The notes beneath the pieces were generated by a model that ran no database searches, had not been told where the DNA came from, and was given only the letters and a program-made list of their open reading frames with translations. Shown here piece after piece: positions 32,510 to 40,573 of a stretch of DNA of 64,000 nt. Both the position numbers and the translations under genes were made by a program. The DNA is from Paenibacillus herberti (lineage in GTDB: Bacteria; Bacillota; Bacilli; Paenibacillales; Paenibacillaceae): contig NZ_NMUQ01000001.1 in NCBI RefSeq assembly GCF_002233675.1, positions 2,709,356 through 2,773,355 of the forward strand, given 5' to 3'. The number at the start of each line of letters is the position of its first letter. Position 1 is the first letter of the stretch.

Positions 32510-33379
32510 TCACTTTCCCGAAATTTGCGTCGCCAATGCCTCTCCGGCAATGAGCGGCACTCCAATTGTTAGGTTTAAAGGTTCGTCTTTCTGTTTTTCG
32601 GAACGGGCCTGTTGCACCGCTATTTGCAGGCTTGCGTCCGCCCCCTTTTCTCCATCAACCAGCCGAATTGAAGCATCCAGCTTCGGTGAAGAATAAGTCC
32701 TGATGACTGTCGCCTCATCCTCGTACTTGTCCAATTGCAGGGCTCCTGCAGCCTTAACGAGTCTCTCCACGCTATCCTGATGCAGGGTTTGCCCGCTCAG
32801 CTTGACGCTAAGCAGCGGTTCAGAGGTAGCGCCGCTTGCCCTTATAGCTTCGCGAATGCGCCCATCCGCCTCTTCTAACCCGAGATGCTGTGCAGGATTG
32901 GATGGTATAAGCAAAAGAACTACCTGTACCTGATCAACAGCTTCGCCACTATCCCGAATAGCTGTCACCATCAGTCGACCTACATCCTCTTGATGTTGCG
33001 CTTTCCATAGAATGCCCGTATCGCCACCTGATTCATCCTTCTCTGGCACAACTTCCTTATCCGTATAACCTAGTTGCTCCGCCAACTTCAACGCCTGCTC
33101 CTCTGTCATCCCCTTGGCAAGCCAACGCAGCTCCCACCGACTGTTAGCCGCTCCGCCTCGCAGTTCTCCATCTGACCATTGCCATAGCTGAGCAAGATCC
33201 TCCACTGAAACTGTGCCCGTCTGCTCCGTTATGGCCGGCTTGTCGGGAAGTGTCCAACCGAGAGAACCCTTATTTCCAGCAGAATACAACGTCGCTAGTG
33301 CAGCCAGCAGCAGCGCCGCCGCGACCATTCCCATCGCCTGCAGCGACCGTTTGCGCTTCTTGCTTTGCAGTGGGTCCAA
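32510..33379 (-). CDS. YwmB-like membrane/secreted protein
   Basis: TTG 33379 with AAGGAG eight bases upstream is the likeliest start; the frame opens six codons earlier. The product has a basic head, one membrane helix (GMVAAALLLAALATLYS) and an external domain of about 240 residues. The C-terminal pattern VIRTYSSPKLDASIRL ... LQIAVQQ ... LTIGVPLIAGE resembles the TATA-box-fold YwmB (DUF1779) proteins of Bacilli, which end with SYSSPKL and GTPIIT-like strands. The function of YwmB is unknown. The match is from memory of motif order, so the call is moderate. Confidence 0.6.
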   Translation of the reverse strand: MDPLQSKKRKRSLQAMGMVAAALLLAALATLYSAGNKGSLGWTLPDKPAITEQTGTVSVEDLAQLWQWSDGELRGGAANSRWELRWLAKGMTEEQALKLAEQLGYTDKEVVPEKDESGGDTGILWKAQHQEDVGRLMVTAIRDSGEAVDQVQVVLLLIPSNPAQHLGLEEADGRIREAIRASGATSEPLLSVKLSGQTLHQDSVERLVKAAGALQLDKYEDEATVIRTYSSPKLDASIRLVDGEKGADASLQIAVQQARSEKQKDEPLNLTIGVPLIAGEALATQISGK

Positions 33380-33492
33380 GCTTCTCGCTCCTTCCAATTC
33401 ATCTAGATGGGTGTTTGACCATACGCATTAGCCCGTAAGTGAATATAATGCATCATCCAGCCCACTATCGCCAGAGAGGATGAAGGGACAAT

Positions 33493-33924
33493 ATGCAACA
33501 GATTCAACCGCTTCATGAAGATAATATCAAGAGATTTTGCGGTATGCCCGTCTGCATGGTTCTGAGAGACGGATCACGTTATACAGGCATCTTGACCGCA
33601 TGTCAAGACGATCATATATTCTTGAACGGAGGAGAAGAGTATCATGCCCGCCAGAGTGGCGGCGCCAGTATCTCAAGTACCTCTTCCTCGACAAAAGGAA
33701 AAAAGAGCAAAACGATTAAGAAAGCTCCAGACAAAATGAAGGAACCTACGGCCCAGATAAAGGCCTTCACCTCATATCCAGGTTATCCTTATGGGTCTAG
33801 ATCCATCTTTGGAGGTTATCCGGGTTACCGTCCGTACGGATACGGGTACAGGAATGGCTTCGGTTTTGGTGCCGCTTTTGCAGTCGGCCTCTCCGCTCTC
33901 GCCTTCCTGCTGTTACTTATTTGA
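33493..33924 (+). CDS. Small membrane protein with Sm-like N-terminal domain and Gly/Tyr-rich region
   Basis: ATG 33493 has AAGGG upstream. The 143 residues begin with MPVCMVLRDGSRYTGILTAC and DDHIFLNGG, a pattern like the first strands of an Sm/Hfq fold (strand, DG-turn, GxLxxxxxD). A Lys-rich stretch follows, then a Pro/Gly/Tyr-rich segment (GYPGYRPYGYGYRNGF) and a C-terminal membrane helix. The Gly/Tyr-rich part recalls spore-coat and surface proteins of Paenibacillus. An Sm-like head on a membrane tail is unusual; function unknown. A good terminator follows. Confidence 0.65.
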   Translation: MQQIQPLHEDNIKRFCGMPVCMVLRDGSRYTGILTACQDDHIFLNGGEEYHARQSGGASISSTSSSTKGKKSKTIKKAPDKMKEPTAQIKAFTSYPGYPYGSRSIFGGYPGYRPYGYGYRNGFGFGAAFAVGLSALAFLLLLI

Positions 33925-33971
33925 TTCTCGCCTCGCTTGGTTCGGAACTTCAAGCAGGAAACTTAAACAGC

Positions 33972-34016
33972 CTGTGGAACTTTCCTATTGGAAGCTTCTA
34001 CAGGCTGTTTATGCAT
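33972..34016 (+). terminator. Terminator after the Sm-like protein gene
   Basis: AAACAGCCTGT pairs with ACAGGCTGTTT, with further pairing of GGAA against TTCC inside; the T-tail is short. Confidence 0.65.
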
Positions 34017-34074
34017 AGGTTGGTATAGGGTAATGGTTTGAAAAAATCAAGCTTTACGCCGAAGGAGGCCCTTC

Positions 34075-34767
34075 ATGCCCACGCCCCTGTCACGCGTCTT
34101 CACCCGTTCTAATGTCGAACGAGCCTCATCCGTTCAACGTGTTACGTTACGCTCCGAAACGGCCCGACATGCCGGGCAAGCCGGACTGCCAGGATGGTAT
34201 CTGCTCTACGGTGAAGCCTACGGCCAGATGCGCCATGCGCTAGATGACGCAGCTCGCTGGAGCGATGCGGCCAGTCGACAGCGGGAAGCGCTCCGCCGCA
34301 TGAGGGAACGCCGCCACACGCTGGAAAGCCAGCCCGGTAACCCCGATTTACTCGGGATTACCGACACGGTGCATGAGCTCGAGGAACGCTGGAACTCGCT
34401 CGGACTTCTCTATTTCCGCTGTAGTACTAACCTCAGCTCCAGAATCGAAGATGAACTTAGCCGGCTGCGGGAACATCCTGCCGCTATAACTGCTGGCTTC
34501 AAGTCCCAGTCAGAAGGCCCGTGGCAGATCGATCGCGTCCGGCTTGGCCGGCTGCTCGACGAGCGGCCAGATTCCGTGCTGAATGCGCTTTTTAACAGCG
34601 AGGGACTTCTGCCCTGCGCCGAAGAAATTCTGAACAACTTTTTACATCAGCCGGCTCGTTCAATGATCAGCAGATCCCTAACTCTCCCCTACAGTCAGTA
34701 CAATGAGTACGGACAGAATGAAGGTGGATTACCTACTCAAGGCTGGCTGCTTCATGAATCCATCTAG
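34075..34767 (+). CDS. Hypothetical protein, helical, with a FliD-like C-terminal stretch
   Basis: A 230-residue protein behind GAAGGAGG. Residues 1-40 are basic. About 50-145 is helical and rich in Arg and Glu (coiled-coil-like, with ASRQREALRRMRERRHTLE). The segment IDRVRLGRLLDERPDSVLNALF resembles the end of flagellar cap protein FliD, where LDxxKL...AL...P..V..LF patterns occur, but the rest is not FliD. No signal peptide or membrane helix is seen. It stands alone between two terminator-like regions. Function unknown. Confidence 0.55.
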   Translation: MPTPLSRVFTRSNVERASSVQRVTLRSETARHAGQAGLPGWYLLYGEAYGQMRHALDDAARWSDAASRQREALRRMRERRHTLESQPGNPDLLGITDTVHELEERWNSLGLLYFRCSTNLSSRIEDELSRLREHPAAITAGFKSQSEGPWQIDRVRLGRLLDERPDSVLNALFNSEGLLPCAEEILNNFLHQPARSMISRSLTLPYSQYNEYGQNEGGLPTQGWLLHESI

Positions 34768-34803
34768 CGGCCGGAGGCCATCATATTCCGCAGCCTAGAT
34801 CAG

Positions 34804-35487
34804 CTAGTCCACAGCTAAGTCATGCTTATGCGCATAGATTGCAGCTTGTGTACGATCCTCGACTCCCAGCTTGTTCAACACATTGGTCACATGGAACTTG
34901 ACCGTCTTAATGCTGATGAACAGCTTGTCCGCAATATCTTGATTGGACAAACCTTGCGCGACCAGCATCAGGACATCCATTTCCCGCTCCGTGAGCTCCT
35001 CATGCGGAGCTTTTTTCATGTTCTGCTTGGGCTGGCGAAAACGATTCATCATCTTAACCGCTACCTGTGATTCCAGCACCGACTGGCCGCGCGAAGCTGC
35101 ACGAATGGCTTCTGCAATCTCGCTGGCCCTTGAAGTCTTGAGCAAATAGCTGAACGCTCCTGCTTCAATGACTGGGTACAGCTTACTGTCATCGAGATAG
35201 CTGGTCAGTACGATAACCTTCGTGTCCGGCAGCTCCTCCATGATTAGACGCGTCGTCTCTACTCCGTCCATCACATCCATGACAAGATCCATCAGAATAA
35301 CATCTGGTTTATAAGCTAAGGCAAGCCGGATGCCTTCCTTACCGTTGCCGGCTTCCCCGACGACCTCAATGCCATCCTCGGTATCCAGCACCGCTGCAAG
35401 TCCGATTCTAACCATTTCGTGGTCATCGACTAGCAGCACACGAACCGATGGCGCCAGCTCTTCCTCTTGGCCTAGCGCTCTGATCAT
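34804..35487 (-). CDS. liaR: NarL/FixJ-type response regulator, LiaR-like
   Basis: ATG 35487 overlaps the kinase stop as ATGA; the upstream extension of the frame lies inside the kinase gene. The receiver domain has the acidic pocket VDDHE, phospho-acceptor Asp67 (ILMDLVMD) and the conserved Lys in YLLKT. The C-terminal LuxR-type helix-turn-helix reads LTEREMDVLMLVAQGLSNQDI. The neighbouring intramembrane kinase and PspA genes fit the cell-envelope stress regulator LiaR. It would activate the pspA operon upstream. The name rests on synteny and family, not on binding-site evidence. Confidence 0.85.
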   Translation of the reverse strand: MIRALGQEEELAPSVRVLLVDDHEMVRIGLAAVLDTEDGIEVVGEAGNGKEGIRLALAYKPDVILMDLVMDVMDGVETTRLIMEELPDTKVIVLTSYLDDSKLYPVIEAGAFSYLLKTSRASEIAEAIRAASRGQSVLESQVAVKMMNRFRQPKQNMKKAPHEELTEREMDVLMLVAQGLSNQDIADKLFISIKTVKFHVTNVLNKLGVEDRTQAAIYAHKHDLAVD

Positions 35488-36479
35488 GCCCCTATCCCCT
35501 TTCCATCCTCGATCGGAATCCACATCTCAATCGCTGTACCTTCTCCCGGGGCAGTCATGACGGCAATAAGCCCGCCCAGCTCATGAATCCGCTCCTCCAT
35601 CGTCAGCAAGCCGTAAGAAGCTTGTTTCTTCTCTTCCAAATCAAATCCGATGCCGTTATCAATGAAGCTCAGCTTGGCCATTTTTCCATCACGTTTCAAG
35701 GAAATATCCATCTTGGTCGCTTTGGCATGACGTAACGTATTGGACAGCGATTCCTGCGCGATCCGAAACAGATGATCTTCTACCGTAGGGTGAAACAGTA
35801 GCGTCCGGTCCACCTCAATGTTAATATCCATCGGGACCTTTACCTGCAGCTCAGTCACCAGCAGCTCCAGCGCTTGCGCAAGAACTTTGCCGTCCAGATG
35901 AACTGGTCTCAGGTGCAGTAGCAGCGCCCTCATCTCAGATTGGGCTACTGCCGCCATTTCTTCAATCAGCTGAACCTGCCTGCGAGCTCTCTCCCAGTCT
36001 TTTTCGATCGTCCGGCTGACCGCTGTAGCGGTCATCGAGATCGCGAATAGCTGCTGACTGACCGCATCATGGAGCTCACGGGACAAGCGCTGCCGCTCTT
36101 CAATGACTGCAGTAAACTTGACCTGCTCCCTCCAATCCTCTTGGGCTTGCTCTTCCTGCTCTGACTCTTCTGTTCCATCCTTTGAGGAAGGAATCGTAAT
36201 TGACTTTCTTCTGCCTTGCTGCTGGTTAAGCTTTCGCAGCGCTTCCCTCAGGCGGGTTGTCTGCACCGTGCTTTTAAGAGCCGTTACGGCTAATGCAACC
36301 GCGATAATTGATAATCCATACAGGGCGGCTTTGCCTTGCAGCGCAAAAAACTCCACATACCCAATGCCCTGCAGTAAAATCAGCAGCAGTCCCATAATAA
36401 TAAGAAGCCATATTATAATCTCCAAACGATTGCGTCGATTCGGCTCCTGCTCGATGCCAGGAGGTTTTTTTACAGCCAA
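35484..36479 (-). CDS. liaS: Intramembrane-sensing histidine kinase, LiaS-like
   Basis: Translation probably starts at TTG behind GAGGGGG. Two membrane helices near the N-terminus are separated by only about ten residues outside, typical of kinases that sense within the membrane. A HisKA_3 dimerisation domain follows, with the phospho-accepting His in RLSRELHDAVSQQ (about 136). A HATPase domain ends the protein (N-box HLFRIAQESLSNTLRHA, then FIDNGIGFD). In Bacillus LiaS responds to cell-wall antibiotics and is restrained by LiaF. No full LiaF is encoded here, although a LiaI/F-like membrane protein heads the cluster. Confidence 0.87.
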   Translation of the reverse strand: MAVKKPPGIEQEPNRRNRLEIIIWLLIIMGLLLILLQGIGYVEFFALQGKAALYGLSIIAVALAVTALKSTVQTTRLREALRKLNQQQGRRKSITIPSSKDGTEESEQEEQAQEDWREQVKFTAVIEERQRLSRELHDAVSQQLFAISMTATAVSRTIEKDWERARRQVQLIEEMAAVAQSEMRALLLHLRPVHLDGKVLAQALELLVTELQVKVPMDINIEVDRTLLFHPTVEDHLFRIAQESLSNTLRHAKATKMDISLKRDGKMAKLSFIDNGIGFDLEEKKQASYGLLTMEERIHELGGLIAVMTAPGEGTAIEMWIPIEDGKGIGA

Positions 36480-36549
36480 CTTCGGATCCCCCTCTCTATC
36501 TATACTTTAACGCTTCAAGCATCCTCGGGACAAGCTTCCATCTCTACAC

Positions 36550-36605
36550 AAGCAAACAAGCCCCGCCCAGGCAGCCTGAGCTGTCTGGAACAAGGCTTGC
36601 TGCTA
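36550..36605 (-). terminator. Terminator between pspA and liaS
   Basis: On the minus strand GCAAGCC and CCAGACAG pair with CTGCCTGG and GGCTTGTTTGC, forming a long imperfect stem after the pspA stop. It may separate the kinase genes or allow partial read-through. Confidence 0.6.
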
Positions 36606-36655
36606 ACACTGCTGGACGAATGGTTTACCTATCCCAGCAGCAGGTAAAGGCTGAG

Positions 36656-37360
36656 CTATTCTTCCGAAGAACTTTGCTGCTCCTGTGGCGGATTCAACTT
36701 GTTTTTCAGCAGTTGCAGTTGCTCCTCGACCTTCAGCTGATTCTCCGGTTTAACCTGAGCGCGGTAAGTATTAGCTCCAGCGCCGTGAGGTGTACGGAGT
36801 ACATCCGCTTCCGCCTCCATACGCAGGATCTTCTCTTCCATACGATTGAAGCCGCGGGAAGCACTGCCTGTATCCAGATGGCTAGTCGAAGCTGACGCTT
36901 GAGACATTTGCTTCTGGGCCTTCGCCATTTGAGCGCGAGCTACCAGCTCATTGCGCTTGTTGCGAAGCTGGTAATACTCATCCTTCATACCGTACAGCTG
37001 ATGCTTAAGATCATCGGCCTGAGCTTTGCCTTCAGCATGCAAGCGGCTGAATTCCTGTGTTTTTTCTTCAAAATAAAGCTTTTCCTCCAGCATTGTGCGG
37101 GCCAAATCTTCCTGCCCGGAGCGAATGGCCGCTTCCGCCTTGCTGTCGCGGTCAGCTACGCTGCGCTGCGCTTCTTCATAGCGTTGCTGCATGCGACGCT
37201 CGTTGGCCATTTGCTTGGCTACAGTTACCTCCGCTTGATGAATCTCCTGCTCCATATCACGCAGGTACTGATTCAACATAACAATCGGATCTTCCATTTT
37301 GTCGAGAACCTCGTGTACTGATGCTTTAGTGATATCTTTTACCCGTTTGAAAATACCCAT
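36656..37360 (-). CDS. pspA: PspA/IM30 family protein (LiaH-like), copy 1
   Basis: The 234-residue protein starts MGIFKRVKDITKASVHEVLDK, the amphipathic helix that binds membranes in PspA. A long helical coiled coil follows with the conserved DPIVMLNQYLRDMEQEI. It has no membrane helix and would form ESCRT-III-like assemblies that protect damaged membrane. The C-terminus is Gln/Ser-rich. It is the last gene before the liaSR pair and follows pspC by four bases, so it belongs to the same stress operon as the second PspA copy. Confidence 0.92.
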   Translation of the reverse strand: MGIFKRVKDITKASVHEVLDKMEDPIVMLNQYLRDMEQEIHQAEVTVAKQMANERRMQQRYEEAQRSVADRDSKAEAAIRSGQEDLARTMLEEKLYFEEKTQEFSRLHAEGKAQADDLKHQLYGMKDEYYQLRNKRNELVARAQMAKAQKQMSQASASTSHLDTGSASRGFNRMEEKILRMEAEADVLRTPHGAGANTYRAQVKPENQLKVEEQLQLLKNKLNPPQEQQSSSEE

Positions 37361-37364
37361 GTTG

Positions 37365-37856
37365 TTATTCTCCCTTCTCGTAATTCGCGAGTTTGGCTTT
37401 CAATTCTTCAAGCTCTTTACGGAGCGCCTTTTTCTCCAGATCGTCCATCATCTTGTCCAGCTCCGAAGCCGTTGGCTCCGATGGTGCATTCCAATCTTGA
37501 CTTGGTTGACCTCCCTCGAAATTCGAAGGATTGCGGTATGGGCCACCAAAGGGACCTTGCGGACGACCTCTCCGAACATCGCGTCCAGAGCGGTGCGGCT
37601 CGTTGTATCCTCTGCCGTTATCGTTGTAACCACCGTAGGAGTCGAAGCTTCCGGGCGGATAGTCATTGTATACGGGCTCCTTTGGGATAACCAGGGCAGC
37701 CAGGATGTACACTAGAATGGCGGCGCCGCTCGTGCAGATCGCCAGAATGATTACAAGAATACGCAGCAGATTTGCATCTACGTTAAAGTAATCGGACAAT
37801 CCGCCGCAGAGCCCGGCCATCATTTTCTTTTGTCTGGACCGGTATAGTTGCTTCAT
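37365..37856 (-). CDS. PspC-domain membrane protein
   Basis: The N-terminal PspC domain reads KQLYRSRQKKMMAGLCGGLSDYF and is followed by a membrane helix (ILVIILAICTSGAAILVYILA). A Gly/Tyr/Arg-rich linker and a C-terminal coiled coil (ELDKMMDDLEKKALRKELEE) complete the 163 residues. PspC proteins sense or hold PspA at the membrane. It lies between the two pspA copies with gaps of 4 and 6 bases, behind an AAGGAGG site. The coiled coil could bind either PspA. Confidence 0.88.
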   Translation of the reverse strand: MKQLYRSRQKKMMAGLCGGLSDYFNVDANLLRILVIILAICTSGAAILVYILAALVIPKEPVYNDYPPGSFDSYGGYNDNGRGYNEPHRSGRDVRRGRPQGPFGGPYRNPSNFEGGQPSQDWNAPSEPTASELDKMMDDLEKKALRKELEELKAKLANYEKGE

Positions 37857-37862
37857 GATGAA

Positions 37863-38531
37863 TTAGCCTCCTTGTCCAAGCTTGCGCTTCAGTTGCTCCA
37901 GTTCTCTTTCGACAGCTGGGTTCTGAGCGCCTGTGCGTCCTTGTGAAGAATCAACGCCGCCCTGCCTCAGCTCGCGCAGGCTGCGTGCTTCATGCTCCAT
38001 GCCACTCAGACGATCGTCCAACCGGCGGAACATGCCGTCCTGCTTGCCTCCTCCGACTGCACCGTAGCGCGAGTTCATTCGCTGTTGCAGCTTCAGGGAC
38101 TCCATCCGGGCTGAATAATACTCCCGTTTATCGTATGCAATCTGGTACTCGCTGCGCATTTCCTGCAGATTATTCCCGAGATCTTCCAAGCTGAGGCGGC
38201 TCTGCTCGTAAAGCTCACGATACTGGGCAGCCCGCTCATCAGCGGAGGCCTTCTCATGAAGAGCGATACGTGCTAGCTGCTCTTCGCCAGCTTTCAGCGC
38301 TGTGACAGCTTGCTGCTCTCTTTTATCCTTCTGCTGTTCCGCTTGCAGCCATTGCATCTTAAGATGCTGGCTGTGGGCGGAGTATTGGGAGTGCAGACGC
38401 TCCGATTGGATGATCTCTTCCCGGGTTCCCCATAGGAACTGGTCGATCAGCTTGACCGGATCTTCCGATTTTTCGAGATGCTCGTTCAGACTTGCTAAGG
38501 TAATGTCCCGGACACGTCGTATGATGCTCAT
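37863..38531 (-). CDS. PspA/IM30 family protein, copy 2
   Basis: A second PspA-type protein of 222 residues. It keeps the N-terminal amphipathic helix (MSIIRRVRDITLASLNEHLEK) and the EDPVKLIDQF core, but differs widely from the copy at 36656-37360 in the central coiled coil. It carries a Gly-rich loop (GAVGGGKQDG) before the last helix. Two divergent PspA proteins in one operon may co-assemble or work at different sites. It follows the small LiaI/F-like membrane gene by 42 bases. Confidence 0.85.
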   Translation of the reverse strand: MSIIRRVRDITLASLNEHLEKSEDPVKLIDQFLWGTREEIIQSERLHSQYSAHSQHLKMQWLQAEQQKDKREQQAVTALKAGEEQLARIALHEKASADERAAQYRELYEQSRLSLEDLGNNLQEMRSEYQIAYDKREYYSARMESLKLQQRMNSRYGAVGGGKQDGMFRRLDDRLSGMEHEARSLRELRQGGVDSSQGRTGAQNPAVERELEQLKRKLGQGG

Positions 38532-38573
38532 CGTTTAATCCTCCTCGTAAGACGCTTAAGCGTTAAATCGGCT

Positions 38574-38879
38574 TTATGTTCTGTTAGTTGAACGATTATC
38601 TTTGATTTTGGATACGCCCCACACGATCAGGCCAACCGCGAGCAACAGCATGATCAGACCGGACAGCTTGCCAAGCAGCATGATAGCCCCGACGCCTGCT
38701 ATAACACCACCGATTATGCGATTTCCGTGCTTCCAGCCAATGTACCCAAGACCGAGCAGAATTAGCGGGAACACCAGGGATACGACCCAGCTAATCAGAT
38801 GCCCTAATCCCAAAAACTTCATTGCCACAAGTACTCCAGCTGCAATCAAGATCATGCCAACCGTCGAATTCTTTTTCAT
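38574..38879 (-). CDS. Small LiaI/LiaF-N-like membrane protein
   Basis: A 101-residue membrane protein with three to four helices (VGMILIAAGVLVAMKFLGLG, LVFPLILLGLGYIG, IIGGVIAGVGAIMLLGKL, LIMLLLAVGLIVWGV). The DUF5668-type repeated pattern is shared by LiaI and the N-terminal half of LiaF. The gene heads the cluster upstream of both pspA copies. LiaI-type proteins anchor the PspA homologue LiaH at the membrane, which fits the context. It lacks the soluble C-terminal domain by which LiaF inhibits the kinase. Confidence 0.78.
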   Translation of the reverse strand: MKKNSTVGMILIAAGVLVAMKFLGLGHLISWVVSLVFPLILLGLGYIGWKHGNRIIGGVIAGVGAIMLLGKLSGLIMLLLAVGLIVWGVSKIKDNRSTNRT

Positions 38880-38979
38880 CTTTGATTGTCACCGCCTTCC
38901 CGACTCATTGGTCGTTTGCTTTATGTCTTTATTCTAGGTTAGAATTCGACTTCTCAAAACGGACCTCGGAACGTTTCTA

Positions 38980-38995
38980 GACCTGGACTGAGGTC
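38980..38995. promoter_or_regulatory. Inverted repeat upstream of the lia/psp operon
   Basis: GACCTGGACTGAGGTC (GACCT, six bases, AGGTC) lies about 100 bp before the first gene of the cluster. It could be a regulator site; it does not clearly match the LiaR box, and no promoter could be assigned. Confidence 0.3.
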
Positions 38996-39040
38996 GGGGC
39001 AAGACTAAGCCTCATGCCGCAAGCATGACAATCCGTTCCA

Positions 39041-40141
39041 TTAATAAACCATTTGTTTCTTCTTAAATACATGAACTCCGCCCTTAATATCCTTCACGGT
39101 AACGGACAAAGTCCATATTCCGGGGCTATCGAGATAGGTCCCTGAAGCCAAATAGGTGTACTTATCAAACCCCTCATAACCATAGGGATCCGCACCCCCT
39201 TCTTTAAAGGAAAAAGGCACCTGGACCTTTACGCCTGCTTTGCTTAATTCAGCAACGGCCTCCACCGGTTTCCCCATTCCAATCGGAAGCCATGTATCCA
39301 GCCTCGCTTGCTCCGTTTTATGAATAACACGTAACGACATATGAGCTTCCGTTCCCATGACATGCCAATAGAACGGCTCTACCTCACGGGATGGAGAGCT
39401 GACCGACAAGATCGAAGCATAAACAATCAGAAAGATCAGAAGGCTGATATTCAAGCCAAGAATACCTTGTTTGATGGTTTGCATTGAGCGTGGATAGCTA
39501 TAAACCATTACAGCGATAATTAGGGGAAGAAAAAGCTTGATGGCTGAGAATTGGCCCTGCAATAGCGCAATTAGTTCTGGAAAAAGAATAAACAGAAGGC
39601 TAAACAAAGCCCAGGACATAAATCGATCCGTAAGCGATTTCAACTGAGTCGATATCAAGCCCGATTGACTTCGACCGGACAGCCATAATCCAAGCCCTCC
39701 ACCTAACGGGATGATCTGGCCGCAGTAGCTCATAGCAACAATAACAAGCGGGGCGATGCTTTCAAGGTCGACTCTTCCCTGATAGTTATCGATTGCAAGG
39801 ATTACCATTAGGATTACGGAAAGGAAAGCTTTTCCCCCATTAGATATTAATGCAGACTCTGGTCGTTCAAAAGCGAATACCAACCATAATACGCCAACTA
39901 TAACCTTCGTTAAGGAAATCCCATCCACTTCACCAGTTAAGATCGCCGCGTAAAGAACTAAAACAACGGCGATTCTTTCCAGGTGAATGATGCTTGCAAA
40001 CTCATACTTCACTTGAACAGTCGGCCAAAGACATTTTCTGAAAAAAAAGATCCCGAGCAGCAACATAATAGAAAAGTTCTCTATAAACCGCTCCGCAAGG
40101 GCCACAACTTTGGGTATTTCCATGCCATACTCGAATGTCAT
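39041..40141 (-). CDS. Polytopic membrane protein with C-terminal beta domain
   Basis: ATG 40141 follows GGAGGTG; the frame opens seven codons earlier without a site. About 366 residues: roughly eight membrane helices in the first 240 residues, then an extracytoplasmic domain of about 120 residues (LRVIHKTEQARLDTWLPIG and YLASGTYLDSPGIWTLSVTV) that reads like an Ig-type beta sandwich. The helix bundle plus a C-terminal Ig-like domain resembles copper-import CopD/YcnJ-type proteins in outline, but no Met/His copper motif is clear. The next upstream gene is a small membrane-anchored protein. Function unknown. Confidence 0.65.
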   Translation of the reverse strand: MTFEYGMEIPKVVALAERFIENFSIMLLLGIFFFRKCLWPTVQVKYEFASIIHLERIAVVLVLYAAILTGEVDGISLTKVIVGVLWLVFAFERPESALISNGGKAFLSVILMVILAIDNYQGRVDLESIAPLVIVAMSYCGQIIPLGGGLGLWLSGRSQSGLISTQLKSLTDRFMSWALFSLLFILFPELIALLQGQFSAIKLFLPLIIAVMVYSYPRSMQTIKQGILGLNISLLIFLIVYASILSVSSPSREVEPFYWHVMGTEAHMSLRVIHKTEQARLDTWLPIGMGKPVEAVAELSKAGVKVQVPFSFKEGGADPYGYEGFDKYTYLASGTYLDSPGIWTLSVTVKDIKGGVHVFKKKQMVY

Positions 40142-40178
40142 ACCGCAACACCTCCACAGCAAAAGTTCTGGACAAAAA

Positions 40179-40496
40179 TCACCAAGCCCAAGGGTCTTTG
40201 GACAGCCCCAGCAACTGGGTAAACTTTTCTCCTAACGTCTCTTTTGCTGTCATCAGCTTTTCCGAAGTGCAGGATGACTCTGGCTTGTAGCCCGACTCCT
40301 TTACCCAAGTCCAATCTACTTCAGCAAGATTATTCGTGGGACTGGCTTCATCAAAACAAGGAGGCGCAATATAAGTCTTTTTCGTTCGGTCAGCTACCAA
40401 ACGAGTGTCACCTGGCGGCTCAAATGAAAAGGGAATAATAAAAACAATAACCGCAAAGAGAACTAGTCCGAAAGCAATTCCAATTTTCATACGCAT
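40179..40496 (-). CDS. Small membrane-anchored hypothetical protein
   Basis: A 105-residue protein with one N-terminal helix (IGIAFGLVLFAVIVFIIPF) and an external segment containing two cysteines (PCFDEAS and SSCTSEK) that could form a disulphide. The C-terminal TAKETLGEKFTQLLG may be amphipathic. It starts behind AAGGGAC and is followed after 37 bp by the polytopic membrane protein on the same strand, so the two may work together. No known family. Confidence 0.55.
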   Translation of the reverse strand: MRMKIGIAFGLVLFAVIVFIIPFSFEPPGDTRLVADRTKKTYIAPPCFDEASPTNNLAEVDWTWVKESGYKPESSCTSEKLMTAKETLGEKFTQLLGLSKDPWAW

Positions 40497-40573
40497 GAGT
40501 AATGTAATGTCCCTTCTGTGTCATCTCTCTGCTATTTTACAGTAGCGGTATTTTTTGAGATGACTCAGGAGGG

